This document shows, one piece after another, positions 8,540-17,439 of a DNA stretch of 64,000 nucleotides (its first letter is position 1; every line of letters begins with the position of its first letter). Origin of the DNA: Sandaracinobacteroides sp041675905 (GTDB lineage: Bacteria > Pseudomonadota > Alphaproteobacteria > Sphingomonadales > Sphingomonadaceae); the NCBI GenBank assembly GCA_041675905.1, contig JBAYSX010000016.1, forward strand, positions 1 to 64,000, read 5' to 3'. The notes beneath the pieces were generated by a model. The model was given only the letters and a program-made list of their open reading frames with translations. It had not been told where the DNA came from and ran no database searches. Made by a program: the position numbers and the translations under genes.

Positions 8540-8803
8540 ATGGCCGGTGGATGGTCACGCGATGGTGCGGTGCAGGACCAGATCGACGATACAATCAATG
8601 ATGCCGTCCGCGCAGCTCGGGCGCGCATGCACACCGGGGATGGCAGCGATCAATGTGAAGATTGCGGGGATCGCATCCCTAACCTGCGACGCGAGGCGCT
8701 ACCGGGTGTCCGTACCTGTGTGCGTTGCCAGAGCGAACGCGACAAGGCGGTGGTTCATTCCAGCATCAATCGGCGTGGAAGCAAGGACAGCCAGTTGCGG
8801 TGA
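8540..8803 (+). CDS. DksA/TraR-family C4 zinc-finger protein
   Basis: 87 residues from ATG 8540, preceded by an AAGGAAAT ribosome site. A helical N-terminus (VQDQIDDTINDAVRAAR) is followed by the four-cysteine finger CEDCGDRIPN...CVRCQ typical of short TraR/YbiI-type proteins that bind RNA polymerase through the secondary channel. It is much shorter than DksA, as plasmid- and phage-borne members are. This supports the mobile origin of the region. Confidence 0.75.
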   Translation: MAGGWSRDGAVQDQIDDTINDAVRAARARMHTGDGSDQCEDCGDRIPNLRREALPGVRTCVRCQSERDKAVVHSSINRRGSKDSQLR

Positions 8804-8940
8804 AGCCGGACCGACTGCGCGGCTATATCGGCCAACATTTTGGGCGTTCCCCATGGCTGTCGAAACCATTGAAACTTGCCATCCCTTCACTGGCCCGGCG
8901 CCGGGGCTTCGCGTGCATTCCTGGCGGGGTCCAGTTCGGT

Positions 8941-9372
8941 TCACTCAGACGTCGGCAACAAATCCGGATTCCAGACAATTTCCCACAGATGACCGTCGGG
9001 GTCTCGAAAATAACCGGCGTAGCCGCCGTAGAAAGTCGGCTGCGGGTTTTTGACAACTTCGGCGCCAGCCCGGCGCGCTGCCTCAACGATTTGATCGACC
9101 TCGCGACGATCCAGAACGTTGTGTCCTATTGTGAAGGCAGTCGAGGATATCGGCTCCTTCGGCAGTCCGGTGTCGTGGACAATATCATCCTGCGCCCAGA
9201 TCGCGAGCTTCAAACCGCCGGACAGGTCGAAGAACCCAACAGCGCCGTGTTCAAATTCGCGACCGATGATGCCTTCGGTGGGGAGGCCAAGTCCCCCCCG
9301 ATAGAAAGCCAGCGATCGTTCGAGGTCTGCTACGCCCAGTGTTACGACGGAGATGCTCGGCTTCATGACCAT
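8941..9372 (-). CDS. VOC-family (glyoxalase-like) protein
   Basis: 143 residues. The two beta-alpha-beta-beta-beta halves of a vicinal oxygen chelate fold are visible: VVTLGVADLERSLAFYRGGLG at the start and GYAGYFRDPDGHLWEIVWNP at the end. The last motif carries the usual metal-binding acidic residue (WEI). Such proteins act as lyases, dioxygenases or resistance proteins binding small toxic compounds; the substrate is unknown. It is a single-gene unit; the next gene on this strand lies about 250 bp upstream. Confidence 0.75.
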   Translation of the reverse strand: MVMKPSISVVTLGVADLERSLAFYRGGLGLPTEGIIGREFEHGAVGFFDLSGGLKLAIWAQDDIVHDTGLPKEPISSTAFTIGHNVLDRREVDQIVEAARRAGAEVVKNPQPTFYGGYAGYFRDPDGHLWEIVWNPDLLPTSE

Positions 9373-9621
9373 ACCCTTCCTATCGACGCCGGCACCCTGG
9401 TAGTCCTGGGCCGCTACGAATGTAGCGGAAGGACCCGCGAAGCGAGGGTCGGGCCAACCTTACCGCACCTGTTTTACACGAAAGAAAAATACCCATCTGA
9501 ACAAAGCACCTCAATGTTGAACTCGGCGACATACCGGCCGTTCGCGAGTTCCAATCATTCCGTCGATAGCTGCCCTACGTTCACGCCGAACCAATGGCGG
9601 TAACTGATCGACAGCGCGCAT

Positions 9622-10437
9622 TCATGCCGAGCATTGATCGATGAAGCAGTGGTTATTGTGCCAATCGAGAAAATCTGGATCCGGATCGAACCGGATCGCG
9701 GGCCGTAATGATGCTTGCTCGAACTGCTGAAAATAGTTCCGTGTCTCCGGGCTCTGGCTTTCGCGCAGTCTTCGCGAGACGTGTACACGTCGACTTCGAT
9801 CAACGGTGATTAACCCGCTATCGAAGGCTCGGTCGAGCGTGGCCGACAGAAGAAGGCCGTTAGCCGGATTATGCCGGTTATGGGTGTCTTTGCCCCAAGG
9901 CTTGATGTGACTGGCCGTCAGCAGGCGAGATTCGGCGATGCCGGTGATGCAGCAGGTTGCTTCGTAGTTGGCCAGTACTGCCCGACGGAAAAAATCCTGC
10001 CCTACCCGCTGATTGACCAATGCCTGGGTTGTCGACACGCCTCGATAAGGCTCAAACCGGAATTCAGAGGCTGTGTTTTCGAGCCGGTTGTGCGGCAGCG
10101 CGAACTCACCCTGTTCGACCTGCACGGCCCACATTCTCTCCGCGCGGGCGACTAGGTCTCTCCAATCCTGGCCGAACTTGGCAAAGGTTGCGCGGTCCAG
10201 TGACGATGCTCCAGCCAAGCCCTTGCGCCCGCTTTCGGTTATCTTTGGGTCTAAGCTGGCAAAGTTGCACAGCTTCATCGCGACCGAGCCACTTGAGCGG
10301 CCAAGCGCCGCAGCAAGCTGTTGGACTTCCGGATTGCCAGAATGCAGCTTGCCGAACGGGAGTTGGAAATAGAGGTAGAGCGCGAGGATCGTCTCCTCCT
10401 CGCTCCACCGCCTCCGCATGCTGCCTGCATCCCCCAT
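9622..10437 (-). CDS. HNH endonuclease with Myb-like N-terminal domain
   Basis: From ATG 10437, 271 residues (the frame is open further up, to 10590, but that part has no domain character). Residues ~8-65 (RRRWSEEETILALYLYFQLPF, then GNPEVQQLAAALGRSSGSVAM) form a helix-turn-helix-like domain found in front of many restriction-like HNH proteins. The HNH part lies around residues 160-210: CCITGI, then ASHIKPWG, then NPANGLLLSATLDRAFD. This is the modification-dependent or restriction-type HNH family. No methyltransferase is coupled to it. It sits in the same island as the Septu pair and may be a stand-alone defence nuclease. Confidence 0.75.
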   Translation of the reverse strand: MGDAGSMRRRWSEEETILALYLYFQLPFGKLHSGNPEVQQLAAALGRSSGSVAMKLCNFASLDPKITESGRKGLAGASSLDRATFAKFGQDWRDLVARAERMWAVQVEQGEFALPHNRLENTASEFRFEPYRGVSTTQALVNQRVGQDFFRRAVLANYEATCCITGIAESRLLTASHIKPWGKDTHNRHNPANGLLLSATLDRAFDSGLITVDRSRRVHVSRRLRESQSPETRNYFQQFEQASLRPAIRFDPDPDFLDWHNNHCFIDQCSA

Positions 10438-10826
10438 GACAACTTTGTGGGCGAAGCCGACCAGGGGCGCAAGAGGCCCGCGACTTTGTCTATCTCTACT
10501 GGCCCCAGCGAAGCTCTTTCGCCAAAAGATTCGGTCATACTCAGGCGAAGTGCCCGTCTGCCAAAGCTTGCCGTAGGAAGTCATCGCCATCGCTGCGTGA
10601 CCGGACGCAAAGTGGTCGCCGTCCAGGGGCGGGGGAAGTAAGCATCTGCTCGATCCCTCGCTCCCTCTGAAACGGGATGCATCAGCGGATTTGATGATCG
10701 CCTGTGAACATCAATGCGGCTTGATGTAGACATAACCCTGTTTTGCGATCATCAAATGATTTAGCTGTCGATAGACGATCATCAAAGTCCGGGCGTGACT
10801 CCCTCTCACCCGCTCAAGATTGCCTG
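10438..10826. other. Intergenic stretch without a recognised gene
   Basis: Between the divergent HNH and Fic genes. Open frames exist on both strands but none shows a domain, a good ribosome site or family resemblance. The segment 10670-10780 contains several partial repeats of a GATGATC/GATCATCAAA type (for example near 10691, 10747 and 10778) that could be an operator for the fic promoter; this is only a visual observation. Confidence 0.4.
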
Positions 10827-12038
10827 ATGGAGATACCATTGCCTGTTGCCTACCATGAAGGACGCTTTCCACCTGCTGCGCTCGATCTGGGCGCCTTGTT
10901 CCCGCTGGTCGGGCCCGCCAATGCCGCGATTGCACGGTATGAAGGCGTGCTCTCGGGCATTCCGAATCCCGACATCTTGCTGTCGCCATTGACCGCCCGC
11001 GAAGCTGTGCTCTCCAGCAAGATCGAGGGGACGCAGGTGACGCTGGGCGAGGTGCTGGAATATGAGGCGCAGGGGCATTTGCTGGACGAGAGCACGCCCA
11101 GGAAGGCCGACGCACGCGAAGTATTGAACTACCGCGCCGCCTTGAGGGAGGCGGAAAGCCTGATGGCGCAAATTCCCCTGTCCCAGCGGCTCATCAAAGC
11201 CACCCATCGTGTGCTGATGGATGGCGTCCGGGGCCGCCACAAGGATCCCGGCGAATACCGCCGGATTCCGAACTGGATCGGGCCGGAAGGCTGTGCCATC
11301 GAGCAGGCGCGCTTCGTGCCGCCCGGTGCTGACCACATCGACAGCGCCATGGCGGACTGGGAGGCCTATATTCATGCCGATGCTCCTGACCGACTGGTGC
11401 AACTGGCCATCGCTCATGCCGAGTTTGAGTCGATCCATCCGTTTCTCGACGGTAACGGGCGCATCGGACGGCTGATCATCCCGCTGTTCCTATATGCCCA
11501 CGGCTTACTCTCGCGGCCCAACTTCTATCTCTCGGAATATCTCGAAGCCAATCGCGACGAATATTACGACCGCATGCTCGCCATCTCCCGCGATGACGAC
11601 TGGAGCGGCTGGGCAGCCTTCTTCCTGCGCGGTATCATTGCCCAGGCCGAAGCCAATACCCGCAAAGCACAGGCGATACTGGCCCTTCATCAGGAAAAGC
11701 GGGATTGGGTGGTGGAAATCACCCGTTCGCAATATGCCGTGCGTGCTCTCGACTGGATCTTCCAGCGCCCGATCTTTCAGACGCCGGATTTCATAGCCTC
11801 AGCCCAGATTCCGCCGGCAACGGCGCGAAAGATCATCCGTGACCTGCGCGACAATGGCCTGCTGCGCGAACTGGTGCCGGCAGCGGGGCGGGCACCGGCG
11901 ACTTTCGTTTTCTCTGAACTGCTGAACATCGCCGAAGGACGGGAAGCCTTTGGATCGCAACCGCCGACATATCAGACGTTGCGGGGCCAAAGCCTCGTCG
12001 AAAGCTGCGGGCCAGACGTGTTGGAAACTGCGACGTAG
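10827..12038 (+). CDS. Fic-domain AMP-transferase with winged-helix C-terminus
   Basis: 403 residues from ATG 10827. The N-terminal domain is of the Fic_N type (HEGRFPPAALDLGAL) and carries the inhibitory helix motif in SSKIEGT, with the glutamate that blocks ATP in class II Fic proteins. The catalytic motif HPFLDGNGRIGR begins at about residue 204. The last ~100 residues look like a winged helix (PPATARKIIRDLRDNGLL). The family transfers AMP to hydroxyl side chains of target proteins and often regulates its own expression. The target is unknown. Upstream ATG-free sequence to 10743 is in frame but does not resemble the family. Confidence 0.85.
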   Translation: MEIPLPVAYHEGRFPPAALDLGALFPLVGPANAAIARYEGVLSGIPNPDILLSPLTAREAVLSSKIEGTQVTLGEVLEYEAQGHLLDESTPRKADAREVLNYRAALREAESLMAQIPLSQRLIKATHRVLMDGVRGRHKDPGEYRRIPNWIGPEGCAIEQARFVPPGADHIDSAMADWEAYIHADAPDRLVQLAIAHAEFESIHPFLDGNGRIGRLIIPLFLYAHGLLSRPNFYLSEYLEANRDEYYDRMLAISRDDDWSGWAAFFLRGIIAQAEANTRKAQAILALHQEKRDWVVEITRSQYAVRALDWIFQRPIFQTPDFIASAQIPPATARKIIRDLRDNGLLRELVPAAGRAPATFVFSELLNIAEGREAFGSQPPTYQTLRGQSLVESCGPDVLETAT

Positions 12039-12217
12039 CCGCCACCAACTCGCCAAACGCTGTCGATGGCAGTTTTTCTTTCGGAGTCCGGAGCGTTGTT
12101 TCAGCCTTTTCTAGGCCCGGCGCAGCAACCAGACAACAAGAGAAGACGACCTGCGACCAAATTGCAATCGACATGCTCACGCATATCCTGACCAGCATTG
12201 ACCCGGATTGTGGAGTG

Positions 12218-12907
12218 TCAGTTGGTTTTCTCTAAAAAATGTTTGATGGTTGTAGCGTAAGGATCCCACCGAGTATATTCCACTTCACTTTGAAGATATT
12301 TGAGACGGTCACCCTTAGACCATGAGGACAATACCTCCAGGTCATCCCGAAAACGCTGCTTGTAGGCCTCCAGAGCCTTGCGCCGAGCTCCGGGAAGTGA
12401 GCTCTCATTCAAACCGAATACGCGAATGGTTTCCGTAGCGACCTCTCTGTCTTCCACAGACAATCCTTCTCTGGCACGCACCTGGCCAGAAGAATGAAAG
12501 TACAGATAGTGCTCGGGGTCGCACTCATCCGGCTTGATCAATTGATCAGGGTTATAAGCACTAGATTGGGGACGATCCTTGTAGTGGCCACAGTATCCTT
12601 TGGAGTCGCAGACCATGAAAAGGTTGCCCCATTCAAATGTTAAGTCAGGATAATGATGGGAGCCCTTACGACGAAAATGTTCAATGTGACCATGAGAGCG
12701 GATGATATCTTCGCAATAGGCGCAGCGCACACTATATTCTGTACAATCCGCCGGTACAGGCCGGCCCTGAAAACGAGAAAGCGCCCCGCGAATCTGATTC
12801 TTACAGCAACCTTGCAAATCGTCCCACTTCTGGGTTCTGCAGTCATGCTCTGCCAGACACTCCGGAGTATCAACCGCAGATCGATCCAGCTTGTGCATAC
12901 CACTCAA
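12218..12907 (-). CDS. ptuB: Septu defence system HNH protein PtuB
   Basis: 229 residues. The core is an HNH-type nuclease motif: RCAYCEDIIRSHGHIEHFRRKG and LTFEWGNLFMVCDS, as in the TIGR02646/PtuB family. It is coupled by a 4-base ATGA overlap to the ATPase gene upstream at 12904-14244. In the known two-gene Septu system the ATPase (PtuA) and this nuclease act together against phages. The pairing, order and overlap fit type I Septu. The retron reverse transcriptase that accompanies some PtuAB pairs is not present here. Confidence 0.82.
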   Translation of the reverse strand: MSGMHKLDRSAVDTPECLAEHDCRTQKWDDLQGCCKNQIRGALSRFQGRPVPADCTEYSVRCAYCEDIIRSHGHIEHFRRKGSHHYPDLTFEWGNLFMVCDSKGYCGHYKDRPQSSAYNPDQLIKPDECDPEHYLYFHSSGQVRAREGLSVEDREVATETIRVFGLNESSLPGARRKALEAYKQRFRDDLEVLSSWSKGDRLKYLQSEVEYTRWDPYATTIKHFLEKTN

Positions 12908-14244
12908 CCCCCAGATCTATCCTTGCTTAACTTGAAGGCCTGAAACCGGATCAGGCGATCAGCATTGAGCATCACTGGGTGTTGTTGTCTGTAACGCTCC
13001 ACGAGTTTCTGACGCAGAACCTTCCCCTCTGGGCTTTCATGAGAACCAGACTCAATCATGGCTATGTAGTCGGAAACCCATCCAGCTTCTTCTACGGGAG
13101 GGACGGGATCAACTCCCATGATGTCATTCAGAGCAACCGCGCTCTCCATCCCCTTCACTTCCTGGGCCGGGTGAACAGCGTGCCATTCGCCATCAGTCTC
13201 CCGAAAAACCACCCGGATATGCTTGCTTTCCACCGTGGATAACACCTGGGGGCTATGCGTGCTGACGATAAACTGCATTTGCGGAAAAGCCCGGCGTAGC
13301 GCAGTAATAATGCGCTGCTGCCAGGCAGGGTGCAGGTGCAGATCGATTTCATCGATCAGGATGATGCCTTTTGTCTGTTTGGCCGCCTTATCACCAAGCT
13401 GCCCGTTGAGTCGTGCACACCGGAACGCCATATCTGCTGTCAGGGAAATTACGGCACGTACACCATCACTTAACAGGCTCAGGGGCAGTAAGCCGTGATC
13501 TGAGTGGGACATAGCCAGATCATCCAGCGCGATGCTGTAGTCAAAGTTCGTCCATTCTTCGTCGGCCATGACCTCGTTCACTGCGTCCCTGATACACTTT
13601 AGTCGCGCCTCTAAATTGGTGAGTTCTGCGCTGTTTTTTCCCTGTTGCTGCTGCTGAAGCACTGCGTAAGTGGCCTTACGCAGCCATTGTTGCAGCTGGA
13701 TATAGTTGGATGAGGGCGAAAGACAATCTTCGTAGCCCATGGTGCGGCTTTCCGTTAACACTCCCTGCCGCATGGTGTTCTTGTGGTTGCGCCACAACCG
13801 ACTTGAACTGTAGTAGGAAATAAGAGGGAGTTCAGTGCTGGCATCTTTTCTCAGTTTTTCCTGGAGATCTTTTCCCCACTTAATAAGTGACGCCGCTTCT
13901 TTTGTTGTAGTTCTGCTTTTAGATGTCAGCAAGGCTCTTTGCCATTGAATGGAAGGGTCTAACAACTCAGCCTTAATTGTAACAGGAAATATTTGTTCGT
14001 TCTCGTAACTGTCGCCTATCCTATTGTAACGGGCATCACTTTGCTCGATATGTTTTGATCTTCCATTATCAAACGCCCCGACAAAAGGTCCGAATGCAGC
14101 CGCGATGGCTTCCAGAATGGTGGTCTTGCCCTGTCCATTGCGGGCGGCAATAACGGTCAGATCCGGGTCGAAATCAATCTCGAATTCGGGAAAACGCCGG
14201 TAGTTGGTCAGCCACAGTCGGGTCAGGTTCAGCTTATGGATCAT
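12904..14244 (-). CDS. ptuA: Septu defence system ATPase PtuA
   Basis: 446 residues. The N-terminus LTRLWLTNYRRFPEFEIDF leads into a Walker A motif at residues ~36-42 (NGQGKTT). A signature-like LSDGVRAVISLTADMA and a Walker B GIILIDEIDLHLHP followed by the H-loop IVSTHSPQVL complete an ABC/SMC-like OLD-type ATPase. With PtuB directly downstream it forms a Septu anti-phage pair. Its start overlaps, as ATGA at 14241-14244, the end of a truncated upstream reading frame, which suggests it was once the second gene of a longer operon. Composition is less GC-rich than the core genome. Confidence 0.85.
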   Translation of the reverse strand: MIHKLNLTRLWLTNYRRFPEFEIDFDPDLTVIAARNGQGKTTILEAIAAAFGPFVGAFDNGRSKHIEQSDARYNRIGDSYENEQIFPVTIKAELLDPSIQWQRALLTSKSRTTTKEAASLIKWGKDLQEKLRKDASTELPLISYYSSSRLWRNHKNTMRQGVLTESRTMGYEDCLSPSSNYIQLQQWLRKATYAVLQQQQQGKNSAELTNLEARLKCIRDAVNEVMADEEWTNFDYSIALDDLAMSHSDHGLLPLSLLSDGVRAVISLTADMAFRCARLNGQLGDKAAKQTKGIILIDEIDLHLHPAWQQRIITALRRAFPQMQFIVSTHSPQVLSTVESKHIRVVFRETDGEWHAVHPAQEVKGMESAVALNDIMGVDPVPPVEEAGWVSDYIAMIESGSHESPEGKVLRQKLVERYRQQHPVMLNADRLIRFQAFKLSKDRSGG

Positions 14245-14410
14245 TGGCTTGTCTCTGGGATGCTTGCTTTGGAAAGCAGATCTGCAAGGTCGTAGTTGAT
14301 ACTAGCTACACCAAAATTCGGCTCGTTGGTGAAGGGTTTACGGAGGTGGAATGCCCCTTCGTAGCTGTCGCCATCCACAATCACAATGGCCAATATGACT
14401 GGCCTGCCTG
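14241..14410 (-). pseudogene. C-terminal remnant of a third gene upstream of ptuA
   Basis: About 55 codons ending in TGA that overlaps the ptuA start. The readable part (VILAIVIVDGDSYEGAFHLR, then a stretch with FTNEPNFGVASINYDLADLL) looks like genuine protein: hydrophobic strand, acidic turn, amphipathic helix. Further upstream the frame turns into unlikely cysteine- and arginine-rich sequence. No family was recognised. It is best read as the tail end of a lost gene of the Septu operon. Confidence 0.45.
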
Positions 14411-14977
14411 GGTTTGAACCGCACGGGATTCCCATGTGCGATGTCGACCGACTACAGCGCCGCGTTGTGCAGAGCAGCTTTTCTCTCCAACAAATCCACC
14501 CATATTTGACGAGTCCCATCGTGATAACGGTCAAATATGATCGAATTGCCTTATCGTGCCGATTAGCAGGCTGCAGGGGTTACGGGCTAGATTCTCGACG
14601 CGACTGGCAGCCGCTTACCTGAGCAATCAAGGGACTGCAGGGGTGTCTGCGCACAAGATGCCGCTCATCGCCACCGGGGCGACGGTACCGTCACTCGGCG
14701 TATGCTGCATTCCCAACCTCGCCGCCTTCTCTCGATGAGGGGCGACCGGGCGACGCCGGACGCACAGCTGCAAGATTCCGATGCGTCTGGCGCTATCTGG
14801 CGGCCAACCCAAAATTGGTTCGCCGGAGGTACACGATTCGGCAATTTGAATGAGCAAAGGATGCCGTCATGGTGATTATTTCCGGCCGGAATCCTTTTAC
14901 AGACCTCTCGTAAGCCTTTGATTCGTTTAAGGTCGGTTTTCCGACGTTTTACACGCAAGTCATTGAAATTACGTGGC
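14411..14977. other. Intergenic stretch without a gene
   Basis: No open frame here has convincing family resemblance. A 104-codon frame on the minus strand (14665-14979) starts plausibly but has no domain character in its second half. The block separates the Septu operon from a broken tRNA-Gly and is likely the scarred end of the accessory island. Confidence 0.4.
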
Positions 14978-15024
14978 ACCGGCCAGCTTGGAAGGCTGCT
15001 GCACTACCATTGTGCTATACCCGC
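14978..15024 (-). pseudogene. 5' half of tRNA-Gly(TCC), truncated
   Basis: Reading the minus strand from 15024: GCGGGTATAGCACAATGG, then GTAGTGCAGCAGCC and the anticodon loop CTTCCAA with TCC at 14992-14990. Acceptor 5' strand, D arm and anticodon arm are those of a tRNA-Gly(TCC). After the anticodon stem the sequence departs: there is no T arm and no 3' acceptor strand complementary to GCGGGTA. The gene has therefore lost its 3' half, as happens when an element inserted in a tRNA gene is later deleted imprecisely. Confidence 0.7.
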
Positions 15025-15064
15025 GCCCGGCCCGCCTGATTCAGGGCGGGTCGTCTGGTGCGGC

Positions 15065-15150
15065 TGGTGGACGAGGTTGGATTTGAACCAACGTAGGGAA
15101 AACCCGGCAGATTTACAGTCTGCTGCCATTGACCGCTCGGCCACTCGTCC
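15065..15150 (-). tRNA. tRNA-Tyr(GTA)
   Basis: An 86-nt class II tRNA on the minus strand with the CCA end encoded (15067-15065). The acceptor stem GGACGAG pairs with CTCGTCC, the anticodon loop is CTGTAAA with anticodon GTA, and there is a long variable arm and a T loop TTCAAAT. Class II structure plus GTA identify tyrosine. It lies beside the broken tRNA-Gly, as in a small tRNA cluster. Confidence 0.95.
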
Positions 15151-15266
15151 AGTGCCAGCACCGGCCTCCCCATCGGGGAGACGGGCAAATGGCCCAGAGG
15201 TGCACCGCTTGTCAATATTGCCGTCATATTATTGTTATCCGTTCAGGCGTCGGTTAAGCGGGCGGC

Positions 15267-16019
15267 ATGGGAAGACGACCGAACAGACGCTTTGGCTCCG
15301 CCAACCGCACCGATCCGAACCGCCCGCGCCTGTATGGCCGGCACGCGGTTTATGCGGCTCTGGATAATCCGCAGCGGGTTTTGCGCAAACTGCATGGCAC
15401 GCATGAAGAACTGGCGAAAATCGTCATTCCCGATGGCCTGGCGGTGCAATATGGTGACGCCCACGATCTCGCGCGGCTCGTTCCGGCAGATGCCCCGCAT
15501 CAGGGGCTGGTGCTGGAAGTCGAGCCGCTGGAGCAGCCGTGGCTCGATGATCTGCTGAAAGATCCCGATCCCGCCGCGCCCCTCGTTCTCCTCGATCAGG
15601 TGACGGACCCGCATAATGTCGGCGCAATCATCCGTTCGGCGACGGCTTTCGGCGCACGCGCGCTGATCACCCAGGATCGGCACAGCCCGCCCGAATCGGG
15701 CGCGCTGGCGCGGGCGGCATCGGGTGCGCTGGAAGTGTTGCCCTGGGTGCGCGTGGTGAATCTGGCGCGGACGATGGATGAAATCGCCGAAGCCGGTTTC
15801 TGGCGCGTCGGGCTGGCTGGTGAGGCTGAAATGACGCTGGCCCAATCCCTTTCCGCCGGACCTGTTGCGCTCGTGCTCGGCGCGGAAGGTGATGGGCTGC
15901 GCCACAATACCCGCGAACATTGCGACACGCTCGCCTGTCTGCCGATCACCCGCGCAGTGGAAAGCCTGAATGTGTCCAATGCCGCCGCGATCGCGCTTTA
16001 TGCGGTAGCGACGCGATAA
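15267..16019 (+). CDS. rlmB: 23S rRNA (guanosine-2'-O-)-methyltransferase RlmB
   Basis: 250 residues. The first ~75 residues form the substrate-binding L30-like domain (RLYGRHAVYAALDNPQR). The SPOUT methyltransferase motifs follow: DQVTDPHNVGAIIRSATAFG (~110-130), VALVLGAEGDGLR (~198-210) and ESLNVSNAAAIALY near the end, the knot that binds S-adenosylmethionine. RlmB methylates G2251 of 23S rRNA (E. coli numbering). Length and motifs are complete. It is next to the tRNA-Tyr gene, a common genomic setting. Confidence 0.92.
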   Translation: MGRRPNRRFGSANRTDPNRPRLYGRHAVYAALDNPQRVLRKLHGTHEELAKIVIPDGLAVQYGDAHDLARLVPADAPHQGLVLEVEPLEQPWLDDLLKDPDPAAPLVLLDQVTDPHNVGAIIRSATAFGARALITQDRHSPPESGALARAASGALEVLPWVRVVNLARTMDEIAEAGFWRVGLAGEAEMTLAQSLSAGPVALVLGAEGDGLRHNTREHCDTLACLPITRAVESLNVSNAAAIALYAVATR

Positions 16020-16022
16020 GCC

Positions 16023-17396
16023 CTAAAATCCCGCCGCGTCATAAATCCGCGCCATATCGCCGGCCCACTCGCCATGGAAGGCCTCCAGATGGCGTTGCGC
16101 CAGCGTTTTGCCGTTCGCCGCGATTTCACGCAGAGGGTTCAGAAAACCACGTTCGTCATTGCCGGCATGATCCAGGCGGGCGCGGGCCTTCAAGCCGGAT
16201 TCGGCGATGTCCAGCACGAGTCGTGCCAGCTCGCCAACGGTGCCGCCACCGGGCGCGGGCGCGTCCAGCGCCAGGCGGGGAACGGCGGTGCGCAGGGCTT
16301 CATGATCGGCGATGGTCCAGTTTTTTACCAGGTCCCATGCGGCGTCGCAGGCGCTGCCATCATACAGCAGACCTACCCATAACGCCGGCAGTGCGCAGAT
16401 GTGGCTTTGCGGACCCGAATCCGCGCCGCGCATTTCCAGAAAGCTTTTCATCCGCACCTCGGGAAAGGCAGTTGAAAGATGATCTTTCCAGTCGCCCAGC
16501 GTCGGTCGCTCGCCGGGAAGAACGGATAATTTCCCGGCCATAAAATCACGGAATGACAGGCCCGCGGCGTCGATATATTTTCCGCCGCGCGTGACGAAAT
16601 ACATCGGCATATCCAGCGCATATTCGGCATAGCGCTCATAGCCGAAGCCATCCTCGAACACGAAGGGCAGCATGCCGGTACGCGTCGGGTCCGTATCCGT
16701 CCAGACGTGGCTGCGCCAGCTCTGGAAGCCATTAGGCCGGCCTTCTGTGAAAGGGGAATTGGCGAACAGCGCCGTCGCCACCGGCTGCAGGGCCAGCGAT
16801 ACGCGGAATTTCTTCACCATATCGGCTTCGGACGCGTAATCGAGATTGGTTTGCACCGTCGCTGTGCGCAACATCATGTCGAGGCCGAGATTGCCGACTT
16901 TCGGCATATAACGCAGCATGATGCCGTAACGGCCCTTGGGCATCACCGGCAGGGCGGCGCGTGTTTCCGCCGGGTTGGAACCCAGCCCCAGAAACCCGAG
17001 GCCCAGTGCCGCGCCGGCTTCCCGGCATTGTTGCAGGTGGCGACTGGTTTCAGCGCAGGTCTGGTGGATGTTTTCCAGCGGCGCGCCGGAAAGTTCAAAT
17101 TGCCCGGCAGGCTCCAGGCTGATGCCGCCGTCCACGCCGTCCAGCGCGATGACATGGCCATTTTCCACCACCGGCTTCCAGCCAAAACGGGTGAAAAAAT
17201 CGAGTAAATCGCCAATCCCACCCTTTTCTTCATAAGATGGCGAGCGAAGATCCTTGCGGCGAAACACAAATTTTTCATGTTCCGTGCCAATACGCCAGCG
17301 CGCAGGCGGTTTTTCACCCCCGGCAAACAGCGCGACAAGATCGGCCATGCCGGTAATCGGCGCGGCGTCCCCCTGATTTTCTATCCTGTTACTCAC
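16023..17396 (-). CDS. gshA: Glutamate-cysteine ligase (plant/alphaproteobacterial type)
   Basis: 457 residues from GTG 17396, chosen because it falls just after the rsmE stop and is preceded by GGAG; an in-frame ATG further up would overlap rsmE. Motifs of the GCS2/class 3 ligase are seen: RWRIGTEHEKF, a glycine-rich ISLEPAGQFELSG substrate region, LRYMPKVG, and SFLEMRGADSGP. It makes gamma-glutamylcysteine, the first step of glutathione synthesis, in the cytoplasm. It is transcribed together with rsmE (43-bp gap), the usual neighbour in this order of bacteria. Confidence 0.9.
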   Translation of the reverse strand: MSNRIENQGDAAPITGMADLVALFAGGEKPPARWRIGTEHEKFVFRRKDLRSPSYEEKGGIGDLLDFFTRFGWKPVVENGHVIALDGVDGGISLEPAGQFELSGAPLENIHQTCAETSRHLQQCREAGAALGLGFLGLGSNPAETRAALPVMPKGRYGIMLRYMPKVGNLGLDMMLRTATVQTNLDYASEADMVKKFRVSLALQPVATALFANSPFTEGRPNGFQSWRSHVWTDTDPTRTGMLPFVFEDGFGYERYAEYALDMPMYFVTRGGKYIDAAGLSFRDFMAGKLSVLPGERPTLGDWKDHLSTAFPEVRMKSFLEMRGADSGPQSHICALPALWVGLLYDGSACDAAWDLVKNWTIADHEALRTAVPRLALDAPAPGGGTVGELARLVLDIAESGLKARARLDHAGNDERGFLNPLREIAANGKTLAQRHLEAFHGEWAGDMARIYDAAGF

Positions 17397-17439
17397 CTCC
17401 GCGCCCTTAGCGACGGGTGGGCGAATACGCCAGCCCATA

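Noticed and set aside
14385..14475. A tRNA-like stretch (GGTTTGAACCGCACGGG) near the third Septu frame
   Set aside because: It resembles a T arm on the minus strand, but no acceptor or D arm can be paired with it.
12218..14900. A retron (reverse transcriptase plus msr/msd) with the Septu pair
   Set aside because: No YxDD-type reverse transcriptase is found on either strand around the pair.
14900..15024. Group I intron or split tRNA explaining the half tRNA-Gly
   Set aside because: No intron core and no 3' half nearby; truncation is simpler.
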